Shown one piece after another: positions 1 through 10,893 of a stretch of 64,000 bases of DNA. The DNA is from Adiantum capillus-veneris (taxonomy: Eukaryota; Streptophyta; Polypodiopsida; Polypodiales; Pteridaceae). A program made the position numbers and the translations under genes. The notes beneath the pieces are model-generated. The model was not told where the DNA came from. It worked only from the letters and a program-made list of their open reading frames with translations, and ran no database searches. Position 1 is the first letter of the stretch, and each line of letters starts with the position of its first letter. Location of the stretch: positions 85,559,278 through 85,623,277 of the forward strand of contig CM043967.1 of the NCBI GenBank assembly GCA_014529385.2, in the 5' to 3' direction.

Positions 1-3000
1 CTCCTGCTGAGAGCCTCTCCCTGACATAGTGGTAATGCACCTCAATGTGCTTTGTGCGAGCATGAAAAATTGGGTTCCTCGCAACTGCCAATGCGCTCTG
101 ACTGTCAGTGTAGATAGTGTTGGCAGTGTCCTGTCCAACACCCAAATCAGCCATAAGGCGTCTGAGCCATACACACTCAACCGTAGCTGTGAAGACTGCC
201 CTGTACTCAGCCTCACAACTCGAAGTGGCCACAGTAGGTTGCTTCTTGCTCAACCATGATATACATGAACTGCCAAGCATGAAACAAAAACCACTTGTGG
301 ACACTCGCGTGTCAAAACAACCAGCCCAATCTGAGTCCGAAAAAGCATGTAAGTCTGGCGGCAATGATCCCCCCTTGGGATAAAACAAGCCAAGACGTAA
401 AGTGCCACTAAGGTAGCGGAAAATCCTCTTGACAGCCTGCCAATGCTTAGACCCTGGGCTATGCATAAATCTGCTGACCTGCGAGACTGCAAACTGAATA
501 TCTGGCCTCGTGTTGCATACATAAATGAGGCAGCCAACAGCAGTTTGGTAAAGAGTGACATCAGCAGGATCGCCAGCATCATGTAGACTCAACTTCAAAC
601 CTGTTTCCATGGGAGTGGCAATAGGTTTGCAATCCTCAAGTCCAAACTTACATAGCAATGTCTCTATGTAACTTTTCTGACACAAGGCAATACCACCATC
701 ACACTGCTTAAACTGTATACCCAAGTAATGATGCAACAGCCCCAAATCTTTCATCTTGAAAGTAGCATTCAAATCAGCCTTAAATTCAGCAATATGTCTC
801 TCATTTGGTCCAGTGATCAGCAAATCATCAACATAAAGAACCACAATGAGAAATACATCATCCTCACGCTTTACATACAATGTGCTTTCTGTTGGACTGT
901 TACGAAAGCCTCGTTTAACCAAATGAGTGTCAGCTTTCTCATACCAAGCACGAGGAGATTGCTTCAACCCATACAAAGCCTTCTTACATTTGCACACTTT
1001 GTCCTCTTGTCCTTTTATGACAAAACCGCGAGGCTGCGTTACATAAACTTCCTCAAATATGTCACCATTCAAGAAAGCAGTAACAATGTCTGATTGATGT
1101 ACATCCCAACCAAAATGAGCTGCCAATGCACATAGAAAACGCACAGTAGTCATACGACAAGTGGGAGCAAAAGTCTCTTCATAATCTATGCCTTTTTGTT
1201 GTGCATAACCCTTTGCAACAAGTCGAGCCTTATGGCGATCGATCTCACCATCCGGCTTGCGTTTCAACTTGTAAACCCACTTCGTACCAATGGCCTTTTT
1301 GCCAGGAGGCAAATCACATAAAGTCCATGTGTCATTCTCTATAAGTGCATCATATTCTGATTTCATGGCAGCAATCCAATTTTCTGAATTCTGTGCTTCA
1401 TCAAAAGACAGAGGCTCCTCAACATCATGTAAACTAGACACAGCCAAAGCATAACAATCTGATGCATAAGATGCATGGCGAGAGCCTGAACGAGTACGAC
1501 TAGATAAAGGTGCATCCAATTTACTGTCACGCAAAGTGTGCACCAGCCATTTTGGCATACCTCTAGCCTGCTCATTTTCAGCCCTTTCCTCATCAAGTAC
1601 ATCATGTACATCTGCATCAGTAATAGGCTGTTCTAAAACATTTTCAGAAACCCCCATAGGCTGTACATTTGCCTCATTGGAACTTACATTCGTATTTCCA
1701 CCACTGAAAAGAGGCAACAAAGTGTCATAAATGTCCTGTGAGCTTACATTACTGTCTCTAGTACATGACAGCAAGGGTTGAACAGAATCTTCCACAAACA
1801 CTACATCCCGTGAAACCAAAATACGTTTTGTTTGCGGATGATACAACCTGTAACCTTTGCTTTCAGCACTATAACCAACAAAAATACATTTGACAGCCTT
1901 ATCATCCAATTTTCTGCGCTGCACTTGTGGCACCAAAGCATATGCCAAACAGCCAAAAACACGCATGTGCTCAATAGAAGGTTTTCTATCATGCCATGCT
2001 TCATATGGAGTAATAGACTGCAAAGCTTTCGTAGGACACCTGTTAAGTACATAAGTGGCACACATGATGGCCTCAAGCCAAAAAGAATGCGGCAAAGCTT
2101 GACTTTTGACCATACATCGTGCCATTTCCGTTAGTGACCTGTTTTTCCTCTCAGCAACACCATTTTGCTGAGGTGTATAAGGCACTGTACATTGGTGTTT
2201 TATCCCACGACTAGCCAGAAATGCATTAAATTCATGAGACATATACTCCCCCCCTCGATCGGAACGGAGGGTGCCCATAGTACATTTTGAGACATTTTCA
2301 GCCATAGCCAAAAATTGTTTGAAGCACATAAAAACTTCGGACTTCGCTTTAAGCGGAAATACCCATGCATGCCTGGAGTAATCATCAATGAAAGTCACGA
2401 AGTACAGGTAATTGCCCAAGGACGGAGTTTGCATGGGGCCACAAACATCACTATGCACAAGCTGCAACCTGCATGTGGCCCTAACTGAACCATCCTTTGG
2501 AAACTTAGAACGCTGCATTTTACCCAGAATACAGCCTTCACAAACATGTTTGACAGGTGCTTCAAGAGGCGGCAAAGAAGCAACCATATCAGATTTCTGC
2601 AAACGCAGCAAACTGGCAAAATTCAGATGACCAAAACGTGCATGCCAAAGTTTTGCATCTGAAATAGCCCTTGAATCTGCAACAGCATTTGCAAAATTTT
2701 GTCCACACTTGTCATACAAAGTGAGCTTATACAGCCCACGGCACAAAAGCCCAGATGCAACAATTTCATCACCAAAACTGAGATCATGAACTGTACATCT
2801 GTCATCCACAAATTTGACTACAAGTCCAAGTCTAGCAAGTGCGGATACAGACAAGAGATTCTTCTTGATCCCAGGTACATAAAGTGCATCAACAAGTGTG
2901 AAGGAACTGCCATTAGCAGCAGTGAGCACAATCTTTCCAACTCCCTGAACTGGATAAGAGGCGTTGTTGGCACAAGTGACTGAATTCCCATGAGGGACAG

Positions 3001-3584
3001 ACTCGAGAGAGGTAAACAATTCACGATGTGAGGTAATGTGCTTTGTAGCACCACTGTCGAAATACCACACATGTGAATCTGCAGCAACTGACAAGCATGC
3101 ATCATGGACAGCAGGATTGTAAGTGCACTCTGCGCTAAAAGCCCATTCTGCATCAACATCAGCATCACAATCTCCTTTCACAGAAGACTCAACAATGGCT
3201 GCATTTGTAGTGGAACCAGCATTTGCAGTGGAACCACCCTCTTTCTTCTTAGCCTCTTTGGCCTTCAACTTAGGACACGACTTGATCAAGTGATCATTGG
3301 CTTTACAATAATGGCAACGCATCTTCTTTTTGCCCTTATCACCAGAATTGCCAGACGAAGTGCTGCCAGCAGAAGCATTAGGAACAGAAATTTTGCCACT
3401 CGCAGCAGAACCATAAGAAGTGGCTGCATTACTGTTACCACCCTTTCTTTGAGAAGCAATAAAAGCCTGTTCAACTGCACGCTGCCTAGTCCTGTTTTTT
3501 CTAGAAAGTGACTCTTGCAACAGCAATGTGCATAATGCATCAAACTTGACAACTTCAGGATTTCCTTGGTCATCAGTCTCCAAG
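1..3584 (-). CDS. Copia gag C-terminus and pol polyprotein, partial at the window edge
   Basis: The frame runs without a visible stop from about 3580 to the edge. In order it carries a CCHC zinc knuckle (CHYCKANDHLIKSC, 3275-3316), the aspartic protease motif FDSGAT (3044-3061), the integrase HHCC region (about 2530-2680) and DDE core with the NGVAERKNR segment near 2150, the reverse transcriptase with the YVDD active site (824-835), and RNase H ending with the TDSQSALAVARNP and KHIEVHYHYVRE segments (1-120). Protease processes the polyprotein, integrase inserts the cDNA, and RT/RNase H copy the RNA. The order is diagnostic of Ty1/copia. Only the last part of RNase H and the 3' LTR are missing, both beyond the window. 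Confidence 0.92.
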
Positions 3585-4164
3585 TACTAGCAAAAGTCTG
3601 GTAGGAATCTGGTAAGGCATCAAGAACAGTCTGCACAAGGGAACTGTCAGAAATGACTTCACCTGCAGAAATGAGTTGCTCATTGATATCCTTGACACTA
3701 GCAAGGAAAGTGTCCATATCATCTTCCTCATGCATAATCTTCGACTCTAGCTCTTTACGCAGCAAAGCAATTTTAGCCTCATTGCGGCTTGCATAAAGAC
3801 CTGCTAGAATATCCCAAGCCTGTTTTGCAGATTTTGCTGAACGGATGTGAGGAATAATGGTGCGCTTCACAGACAACGCAATCAATGCATGAGCCTGTGC
3901 ATCCTTAACATCCCAACGAGCTTGTTCTGCTGTAGGCAAAACAACTCTAACAGCTGCAATCCTTGCAGCAAGACCTGCAACATCCTCAATATCGCCTACA
4001 TCTTCAGAACCAGGACGTACATCAATGCCCTGCACAATGTTCCAGACACCTTTTGACACAAGAACGTGTTGCATCATATAAGCCCACATAGGGTAGTTGT
4101 CCCCATCCAACCTGTCCTCAGCAGCAAACATCTTGAACACATCTGTGTTGTTGTTGTCAGCCAT
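3585..4164 (-). CDS. Copia gag, N-terminal part, frameshifted
   Basis: Gag forms the virus-like particle that packages the element RNA. The start is taken at 4164 (protein begins MADNNNTDVF), because copia gags usually open this way; a Met 20 codons upstream at 4224 is in frame but precedes the usual start. The text has the UBN2-type gag features: a YPMWAYMM-like segment near residue 25 and the KQAWDILAGLY segment near residue 110. Near 3584 the frame is lost: after QTFAST the expected acidic ETDDQGNPE continuation is in the next frame, consistent with one missing base. The remainder of gag with its zinc knuckle continues in that second frame, which is also the pol frame. Confidence 0.85.
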
Positions 4165-4508
4165 GGTAAATGCTGCACCTGATGTGAAAACCGCCCGAAA
4201 ATAGGAGAAATGGAGCGGGAACAACTTGTGCTATATAGCACAAACCGTAGAAGACTATAAGGCACCTGTTATGCAAAAAACGGCACTGACAGAAAATCTA
4301 CACAAAATGACGAAATAACCTGTGCAGTACTGCCCGTAGTGGAAACGGAGGCCGAAATGAGCCCAAATCAAAATTCTGAGCAGACCAAGCTCTTCGAGCT
4401 TTCCCAAAATATTTGTCGACCTGCGAACGCTTGCCAAAGCTCACTGAAATCGGAGAAAGTGAGCAGGCGTGAGCTGGAGCAGCTGGCGACTAAGCCCGAG
4501 AGGACGTG

Positions 4509-4524
4509 ACCTGCTCTGATACCA
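4509..4524 (-). other. Primer binding site, initiator Met-tRNA type
   Basis: The minus strand reads TGGTATCAGAGCAGGT immediately inside the LTR. This is the common plant copia primer site, complementary to the 3' end of initiator methionine tRNA, and it primes minus-strand cDNA synthesis. Confidence 0.88.
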
Positions 4525-4526
4525 AT

Positions 4527-4753
4527 TGTTGGAATTAGGGTTGCAGAGAAACACACACAGCTTGGAGAAGACGAAGGAAGCTCAAGGCACACAATAGAGA
4601 GTGTATTCCTTAGTGTGCAATGGAAAGATAGATAGCCCTAGAGTGATGGGCGTATATACAGTGCACGGGGGAAAAAACCTCCTAAAGAGGGAAAAAATGC
4701 CCCGGCGGTCCTAGTGTGTTCACACACATCACTACCACATGTATATGGTAACA
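4527..4753 (-). repeat. 5' LTR of the copia element
   Basis: On the plus strand the block starts TGTTGGAATTAGGG and ends TATATGGTAACA, so it has the short TGTT...AACA inverted ends of an LTR, and its inner end lies 2 bases from the primer site. At 227 bp it is short for a copia LTR but within the family range. The partner LTR is outside the window, so the boundaries rest on the terminal inverted bases and the primer site only. Confidence 0.8.
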
Positions 4754-5669
4754 GAGTGTTGTCATGGTGCTTTTGATGAGTGTAAATTAAATCGCCACCA
4801 TTCTGTTCTGGAAAAGATCTTGCCACTCTCCTCCTCCACCATCCGCCGATGTTGCCTTTGCTTTCAACTGTCTACTTTCTCCCATCTCCTTTCTTTTTTT
4901 CTCCTCTCTATCTTCCATGTTCTCCTATCATAGAGAGTAGTCAATCCCAATATTCATTCCAAGGGGTAGAACATGCCCATTTCATTCTAGATAGTTGGAG
5001 GTTTGAGCTTTGGTCTATATTTAGCTTATCTGCAGAACTTTGGTTGTGCTTGGCCGGTACACTTACCACATGAGGGTGAAAACAAGCACCTAGATTAGCA
5101 TGATGACAACAGGATTCTCATCGCGCACATGCAAGAGGGTGTCAAAGCAGTTATGGAAAAGATGCAACTAGAGTAGTGGGGTGACCAAAGGATCTTGGAC
5201 TGGATCATACTACATTAAGCTACAACTGATCAGCCGAGGTGAAACTTTGATCCTAACAATTTTTGGCCATTATGCGAGCGCTTCAACAGTGATGTGGATC
5301 ACAATGGGGCTTTCCATGGAGGTGTATTTTTATTTGGAGCATTGCTAAGGATGCCATGACACTTTGCTTTGCCCAAAGGACAAAAAACAGGGCATTTTCC
5401 AATTCTACATGTAGTGTTTCCCTCTACTGGAGGCCAAATTCTTTACATAAAGAGATTGAGAGTCAAGGGATCTTTGGGGAAAGCAGCTCTTGGTTGTTTT
5501 TTCTAATTCAAAGTGGGCTCCTCTCGAAGTGTGACCACCTACAGGATCTTGGTAGTTTTATATAATAAGATGCATCACATTGGTTAACATATTCACACTA
5601 AGACTAAAGATCAAAGGCTCGTGGCAAGAAAAATTTCATTTCTCTATGTTTGGTTGGGATCTTGGTCTA

Positions 5670-5713
<44 letters not shown>

Positions 5714-6887
5714 GCGTGTGCGTGTGCGTGTGCACAAAGTGCTAGCTTTTGGAAAAGCCCATTACTACCAATTTTGCTACTTATGTCTCACGAAAGCATT
5801 GGTTGGGTGACAACACCAACAAGGCTTGAGAGGGCAATAAATTCACTGCTTGGTGGAGATATGTATTGTTTTGCGGTTGCCATAATCAAATTATTTAGAA
5901 GCAAAAGGTGTTTCTTTGGTGGCTAAGTTGGGAGGGCTTGCATTGGGAGGCATCCACGTGTCATTCATTGGAGGAGCTTTTTTTGGGGGAGGAGGGGGAG
6001 AGAGAGAGAGAGAGAGAGATTTTTCCTAGAACACCTTATTGTAAGCATATGATTAATGGTGTGTGCATATGCGAACAAACAAGGAGAAGATCGTGCACTT
6101 GGATCAAACCCTTGAACACCTTAGTGATGGTGTAACATTAATGGTGTTGCACACCCACCAAGCACCGTCTTCTCCCTTATGCTAGGGTTATAAGGTTTAT
6201 CCAATTGCATGAACTTCTCCCTCATTGTGTGCACTATTGAAAAACTCTTTGCCTTCTTAAGACATACCTTTTCTCTTCATTCATATGTTGGTGCAGAATA
6301 TCTTCTCAAAATCTTCATCCCCTTCTGCTGCGAAGCTGCCTTTCTTTTTTTGGCCTACCCAAAGGGCAAGGCTATAGTGATGCCTTCTCTTTTTGCTGAC
6401 TAAAATAGAAAAAAGCATTTTTTGATAGGCTAAATAAGCTCATTGATTGAAATAAGACAGTGGACACTCATTTAAATGAAGAGTGTGTAAATCTAATGAT
6501 AGACATGTCTTGGGTTTTGAAATATGAATGAATGCTCATTTACCAAGAAAGGATTTTGGGCTTCCATGCTACCGTATGAGTAGGTCCTGCCAATTTTGGG
6601 AAGGAGGTGAATTAAGGAGAATCTCTTCCAAAGCTTCAAGGGGAAAACGAGAGGAGCTGGCATGTGCTGGCTTGCACATTTTCTTTCTAAGGAATCTGCA
6701 ATGATGCTCTTTGTTTTGAACTAAAAAAAGGGACCAACGACACGTGGAGGAGGTAGAGACTCGAGAGATATATATGTCCCATGGTTAGTATAAAACGATG
6801 TGTGGCTCGACAGTGTGCGGACAAGGGAGGAGGACGAGCAACAGAGGCGACCAAGACAGGGGAGGCCAGTGGGCAAGGGGACGGGCA

Positions 6888-6889
<2 letters not shown>
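4754..6889. other. Non-coding stretch with GT and GA microsatellites
   Basis: No credible gene is visible. It contains a GT/GC tract at 5671-5732 and a GA tract at 5998-6019. Short open frames here are interrupted, and several owe their length to dinucleotide repeats that read as Cys-Val or Arg-Glu. Confidence 0.6.

Positions 6890-6955
<66 letters not shown>
6890..6955. repeat. CT microsatellite
   Basis: About 33 uninterrupted CT units, about 1.15 kb downstream of the first exon of the TRM-like pseudogene and just beyond its last recognisable remnant. Confidence 0.97.
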
Positions 6956-6958
<3 letters not shown>

Positions 6959-7006
6959 AGGAGTGTGCTACTAGAGATCTGCAGAGCAGGGATAGGAGAG
7001 AGGCTC

Positions 7007-7288
7007 TCACTGCTGCAGGTGCGCAAGTGGAGCACGCACTCTCTCTGTCTGTTTGTCAAAGCTAGGGTGGACACTCTTTGTGTCTATTTCACAATCCAAG
7101 GCAGGTAGAACATTAAAAGCCTGGTTGTGAAGCCTAGATGGATCCCTCTCTTTGCATTTGTCCCAGAAATTCTTGTTCGATGCCCGATTGGCTCCATTGT
7201 AGCTGGCGCCCATCTGCATAACGTTGGACACACGACTCATGTTCAGCTTGTCTGCTGCCCCATGAAGATAGGCATTCCACATTGGCAA
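7007..7288 (-). pseudogene. Possible further remnant of the TRM-like gene
   Basis: A 93-codon open frame in the same frame as the start of exon 3, lying just downstream of the disrupted part. Its text (SNKNFWDKCKERDPSRLHNQ) looks protein-like and serine/asparagine/lysine-rich, as the middle of TRM proteins is, but I do not recognise a defining motif. It may simply be the eroded continuation of exon 3. Confidence 0.35.
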
Positions 7289-7344
7289 AGGGTTGCCCTT
7301 TGTGTGCTAATAGCTACTCGCTGCATGCCCATGTGTGCATGTCC

Positions 7345-8259
7345 TCAGTATTCCAAATATGTGCTCATTGGCGATTGCCTCCCTGAAACTCTAGTAGCCT
7401 CAAGCAAACGAGCTCCCCTCTTTGTTGCAAGGGAACTTTTGATGGGTGACAGTAACTTGTTGGGTGAGTTCGAATCATCAGACTTGTGGCAAACCAATGC
7501 TCGCGGGGGCCTCGCATTTGTAGTATCAAATACATTATGTGAGTTATTTATGGCAGATCATTGTGGATTCACCGATGAATGTGCAGCAGAGCCTACTCTC
7601 TCAACACCACATGCCTTTGCTGTAGAAACAGGTTTGTGATTGCAAGATATTCTATTATCAGCCCACTGGATGAGTTTGATTTTCTTGTGCTTGCTGTTTC
7701 CTGTCCTTGCATGGCTCAGGTGAAGGCATAGTTTTTAATCCCATCAGCCTTGCGACTACTCTTGGACTCTGCTTGCTCTTCTTCTCAGGTGTTTTGTCTT
7801 TGCTGAGTACCTCTTCTGCGTCATTGGTTAAAACCTTAGGAAATCCACATCTATTTTCATTGGCAATCTGCAAACAAAGAGAAGAAAGGCACTAGAGCTT
7901 AAGAACAAGAGACATCAAAGTTCAATAGATAATTATTGTACGTGGGCAAAGAGCTTACAAGTAGCAACTTGGCCATTGTTGGCAGCTTCTCATCCTTGTG
8001 GCTGCTAACGCCATGCTTCGTAGGTCTCTCTACACATAACAAGCATTAACATAATATGAGCCTACATACATGTATTGCATGTGAAAAGAGAGGTCCAGTG
8101 ATTCTTACCAGTAGGAAAAAGTTTTTGAGGGAGAAAACGCTTTCCATTCAATCGTGGATTCCAATCAAAGAGCTGGAAAAAAACGCCTGCGCACCCACCC
8201 AACTTAGAGTTTCGCTTCTTGGACAGGTTGGACAACACTTTTTCGGGTAGATCCGACAT
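7345..8259 (-). pseudogene. TRM/LONGIFOLIA-like (DUF3741-type) gene, 5' exons, disrupted in exon 3
   Basis: Proteins of this plant family recruit the TON1/PP2A complex to cortical microtubules or affect cell elongation; that role is family knowledge. Three exons can be read. Exon 1 (8109-8259) starts MSDLPEK and carries GGCAGVFFQLFDWNPRLNGK, the family's N-terminal motif. Exon 2 (7959-8029) ends TMAKLLL. Exon 3 starts at 7867 with IANENRCGFP and holds the DUF3741 motif VVARLMGL. Both introns (79 and 91 bp) have GT-AG ends and the phases close exactly (151+71 bases = 74 codons). The frame then hits a TGA at 7658-7660. The neighbouring frame continues with another family-like segment (LLSPIKSS) but contains TGAs at 7558-7560 and 7345-7347. 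The C-terminal DUF4378 region is not found to the left. I read it as a truncated, decayed gene copy. Confidence 0.78.
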
Positions 8260-8610
8260 GGTGAAGGCCCAACGAGGGAACAGAGAAAAGAAATGGTTGC
8301 AAAATATAGATTTGCGTGCAGGTCAATGAAGAGGAAGTTGATCTTCAACAACCATTCTCATATTTACAAGCATTTCCGGGAAAATTGCATGCACGCTCAC
8401 GGGTGTGAGTCTGAATGTGCACGTGCACATGTACACATGAGAGGAATGGAGTCATTCCACAACTATTAACGTGTGCACCACCTTCCTCTGCTCAGTACCA
8501 CTGTTCTTTTTTCTGCTCAGCAGCCACTGTTCTTTTTTTCCCTCTACGATATAAGGTTCACCGCTCTCTTGTGTTGCATGATTGCACACAGTTCACAGCT
8601 CTCTCCCTTC

Positions 8611-8622
8611 TTTCTCTCTCTC

Positions 8623-8688
<66 letters not shown>
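8611..8688. repeat. CT microsatellite
   Basis: A CT tract of about 78 bp with a few C insertions near its start, upstream of the pseudogene's first exon. Confidence 0.96.
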
Positions 8689-8690
<2 letters not shown>

Positions 8691-8907
8691 GTTTCGGTCA
8701 CACATGCATAGGATAATTTGAAAGCAAGAGATGTTAAAACTACAATTTGAGTTGATTATGTAGGCTTTGGAGATGCATCACTTCATTAGTTTTATACATA
8801 ATTGCCTTTTTTGTGAGGTAGTTTGCAACAGATTACATGCTAATCACTAAAAAAGGGACCTCAACATGCAAAAAGGAATGAAGATGAATTCAACTAAAAT
8901 AAGTAGA

Positions 8908-8987
8908 AGGGTATTTTGGGAATTTTTGAATTTGAAGGGTATTTTGGAAATTTTCACAAATTAAAGGGATATTTTGGTAATTTCCCA
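8908..8987. repeat. GGGTATTTTGG minisatellite, three units
   Basis: Three imperfect units of about 28-29 bp, each opening GGG(T/A)TATTTTGG followed by AATTT-rich sequence. A related five-unit block is at 33774-33919. Confidence 0.75.
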
Positions 8988-8989
8988 TT

Positions 8990-10004
8990 TATTAGTGATG
9001 TCTTAAATCTTTGGCCCGCTTGATCTAGGGGCTCTCTTTCTCTTCTCTCTCTCAGGCTACTATCCGGAAATATTTGGGACAGGTTTGCCTCACTTTAGCC
9101 TTGAGCTGATTGAAAATCAAGACTAGCAGGTTTCAAACTAAGGTAAACGAAAGAAAAACCATTGAAATAGAGGAAGCTCTTCGCTATTTTTAGGGAAGGC
9201 AAAGCAAGGGCTTCTCTTAATATGCAATCAACTGCAAACAATGATACGAAAGCTGTGTGATGCTTTCAAAGGAGGTGAAGGGCAGTATTGCCAAGACAGT
9301 TTTAAAAGTGTTTCATTCTTTTGAAAGTACAATAAGGCTTTAATTTACTTACAATTTGAGTATGAGCTAGCATCTATTGAACTACATTGAATGCAAGATA
9401 TGCCCACTACAAGGGCAAGATGAGGAAGGTTTAGTCATAAGCAAATGCAAGAAGATATGCAACATCCAAATGCATTCACCTTTGCTTGTGTTTTGAAAAA
9501 TCATTCAAATGTGTTTGGAATAGTACACGCTATGTAGAGCTATAAATCTTCATAGCTTAAACACCAAGTTTACCATGGCTATACATACTATCTATAGACC
9601 CCGAAAAAATTATCATCCTAGGAGCTCCAAGTTGTATCTCATGTCCATATCGCTACCAAACAACATTTAACAATATAAAGTTCCATGGGACAATGTAACT
9701 GCTTAAAAAATTAGCAATTACTTTTATACTTCAACAACAAAAGAAAAATAATTTGAGCACATGGATGGCTCTTCATTGGATTGTCTTTTTGAGATGCCAC
9801 CTCTTACCTCCTACACAAGATCACTATTTATTGATAGTGGAATGGAGAACCTTATTAGAGCATTGGATAGGATAATTTATTTTGATAGTGAAGCATTCAA
9901 GATATAATTGGCACTACCTTGTGGACACATAGAGAATGTTTGCACATGTTTTCACCTTGAAGGGGGGAGGGGAAGAGGAGGGTTACCAAAATTGGGACAT
10001 GCTT
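8990..10004. other. Non-coding stretch, nothing recognised
   Basis: AT-rich sequence with many stops in all frames. I see no gene, RNA gene or clear element boundary before the Helitron-like end at 10.0 kb. Confidence 0.5.
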
Positions 10005-10008
10005 TTTC

Positions 10009-10041
10009 TTGGCCGCAGCAACGCGCGTGTCTCATACTAGT
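10009..10041 (+). mobile_element. Helitron-like 3' terminus (copy A)
   Basis: TTGGCCGCAGCAACGCGCGT followed by a short AT-rich spacer and CTAG, then T. The GC-rich stretch resembles the small hairpin (CCGC...GCGG, imperfect here) that precedes the CTRR end of plant Helitrons, which insert between A and T. Very similar sequences occur at 16678-16713 and 32657-32693. The matching 5' TC end was not located, so only the terminus is called. Confidence 0.5.
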
Positions 10042-10360
10042 TTCTCTAAAGCTTGAAATCTTGGAACCTATGAAACTTTTCGGGCCTTCACATTTTAACC
10101 TTCCAAAGTATTAAGAAAAAAAGATTTGACTCTACTTTTCAGCTTTACTTTTCCTTAATTGAAGGGTGGCTCAACTTTGCTTTTGGAAATCCAATGGTCG
10201 TAACATTTTAGAATTTAAGAAATTGTTTATATGCACACGAGAAAAATTTTACCGATTTACTTCAAGGTGAACTTGGAATCCAGCTAGAATTTTTCAATTG
10301 ATATACTAAACCCCAATTTTAATTGAAATTGGTCTCGAATAGCCCCAAAATGGAAGGGCG

Positions 10361-10361
10361 C

Positions 10362-10402
<41 letters not shown>
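10361..10402. repeat. Compound GT/GA microsatellite
   Basis: A GT tract running directly into a GA tract. Confidence 0.95.
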
Positions 10403-10653
10403 GGTCTCAAAGAGAGTAGCAAAAAAATTTCTTGATCGAAATAATATATATAATGGAGTTAAAAATTTTCAAGCAAGGAGAGGCCTTCTACGTGTCATCC
10501 ATTGCAGCTTGTACAAATGTCCACGTTTGGAACTCCATGAAATAACTGCAGCCTGAAGACCTCGGCGCTTGAAGATCTCACTCCAATCTCGACCTGTAAC
10601 AGTTGCTCATGCATGCATTCCTGTCCATGATGTATGTATGTGGTGTGTTCATG

Positions 10654-10658
<5 letters not shown>

Positions 10659-10722
<64 letters not shown>

Positions 10723-10849
10723 AGAAGAAGAAGAAGAAGAAGAAGAAGAAACGTGATTGGCCGCTGGCTATGTGTGCGCATGAGACTCGAATCTCAACCT
10801 ACATTGTGAATGGGCATTGGTAGTGTGTGTGAGAGAGAGTCAAGTCTAG

Positions 10850-10891
<42 letters not shown>
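10659..10891. repeat. Compound GT / GA / GAA microsatellite cluster
   Basis: A GT tract of about 45 bp passes into GA and then into GAA (10659-10750). After about 75 bp of non-repeat sequence there is a short GTGAGA tract and a second GT tract (10854-10891). Confidence 0.95.

Positions 10892-10893
<2 letters not shown>

Larger units (their letters stand above)
1..4753 (-). mobile_element. Ty1/copia LTR retrotransposon, 5' part, running off the left edge
   Basis: Read on the minus strand from the right: a 227-bp LTR (4527-4753), a primer site matching the 3' end of plant initiator Met-tRNA, a gag start at 4164, then protease, integrase, reverse transcriptase and RNase H in the order that defines Ty1/copia (integrase before RT). 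The RNase H C-terminus falls at position 1, so the 3' LTR lies outside the window. The pol frame appears open from about 3580 to the edge. The only lesion I see is a one-base frameshift in gag near 3584. The base after the LTR suggests a 5-bp target duplication (4754-4758), which cannot be checked without the other end. It looks like a fairly young insertion. Confidence 0.93.

Noticed and set aside
7127-7639. A 170-codon plus-strand frame opposite the TRM-like pseudogene
   Set aside because: It lies antisense to exon 3, where the minus strand has family motifs and splice sites. I see no motif on the plus strand.
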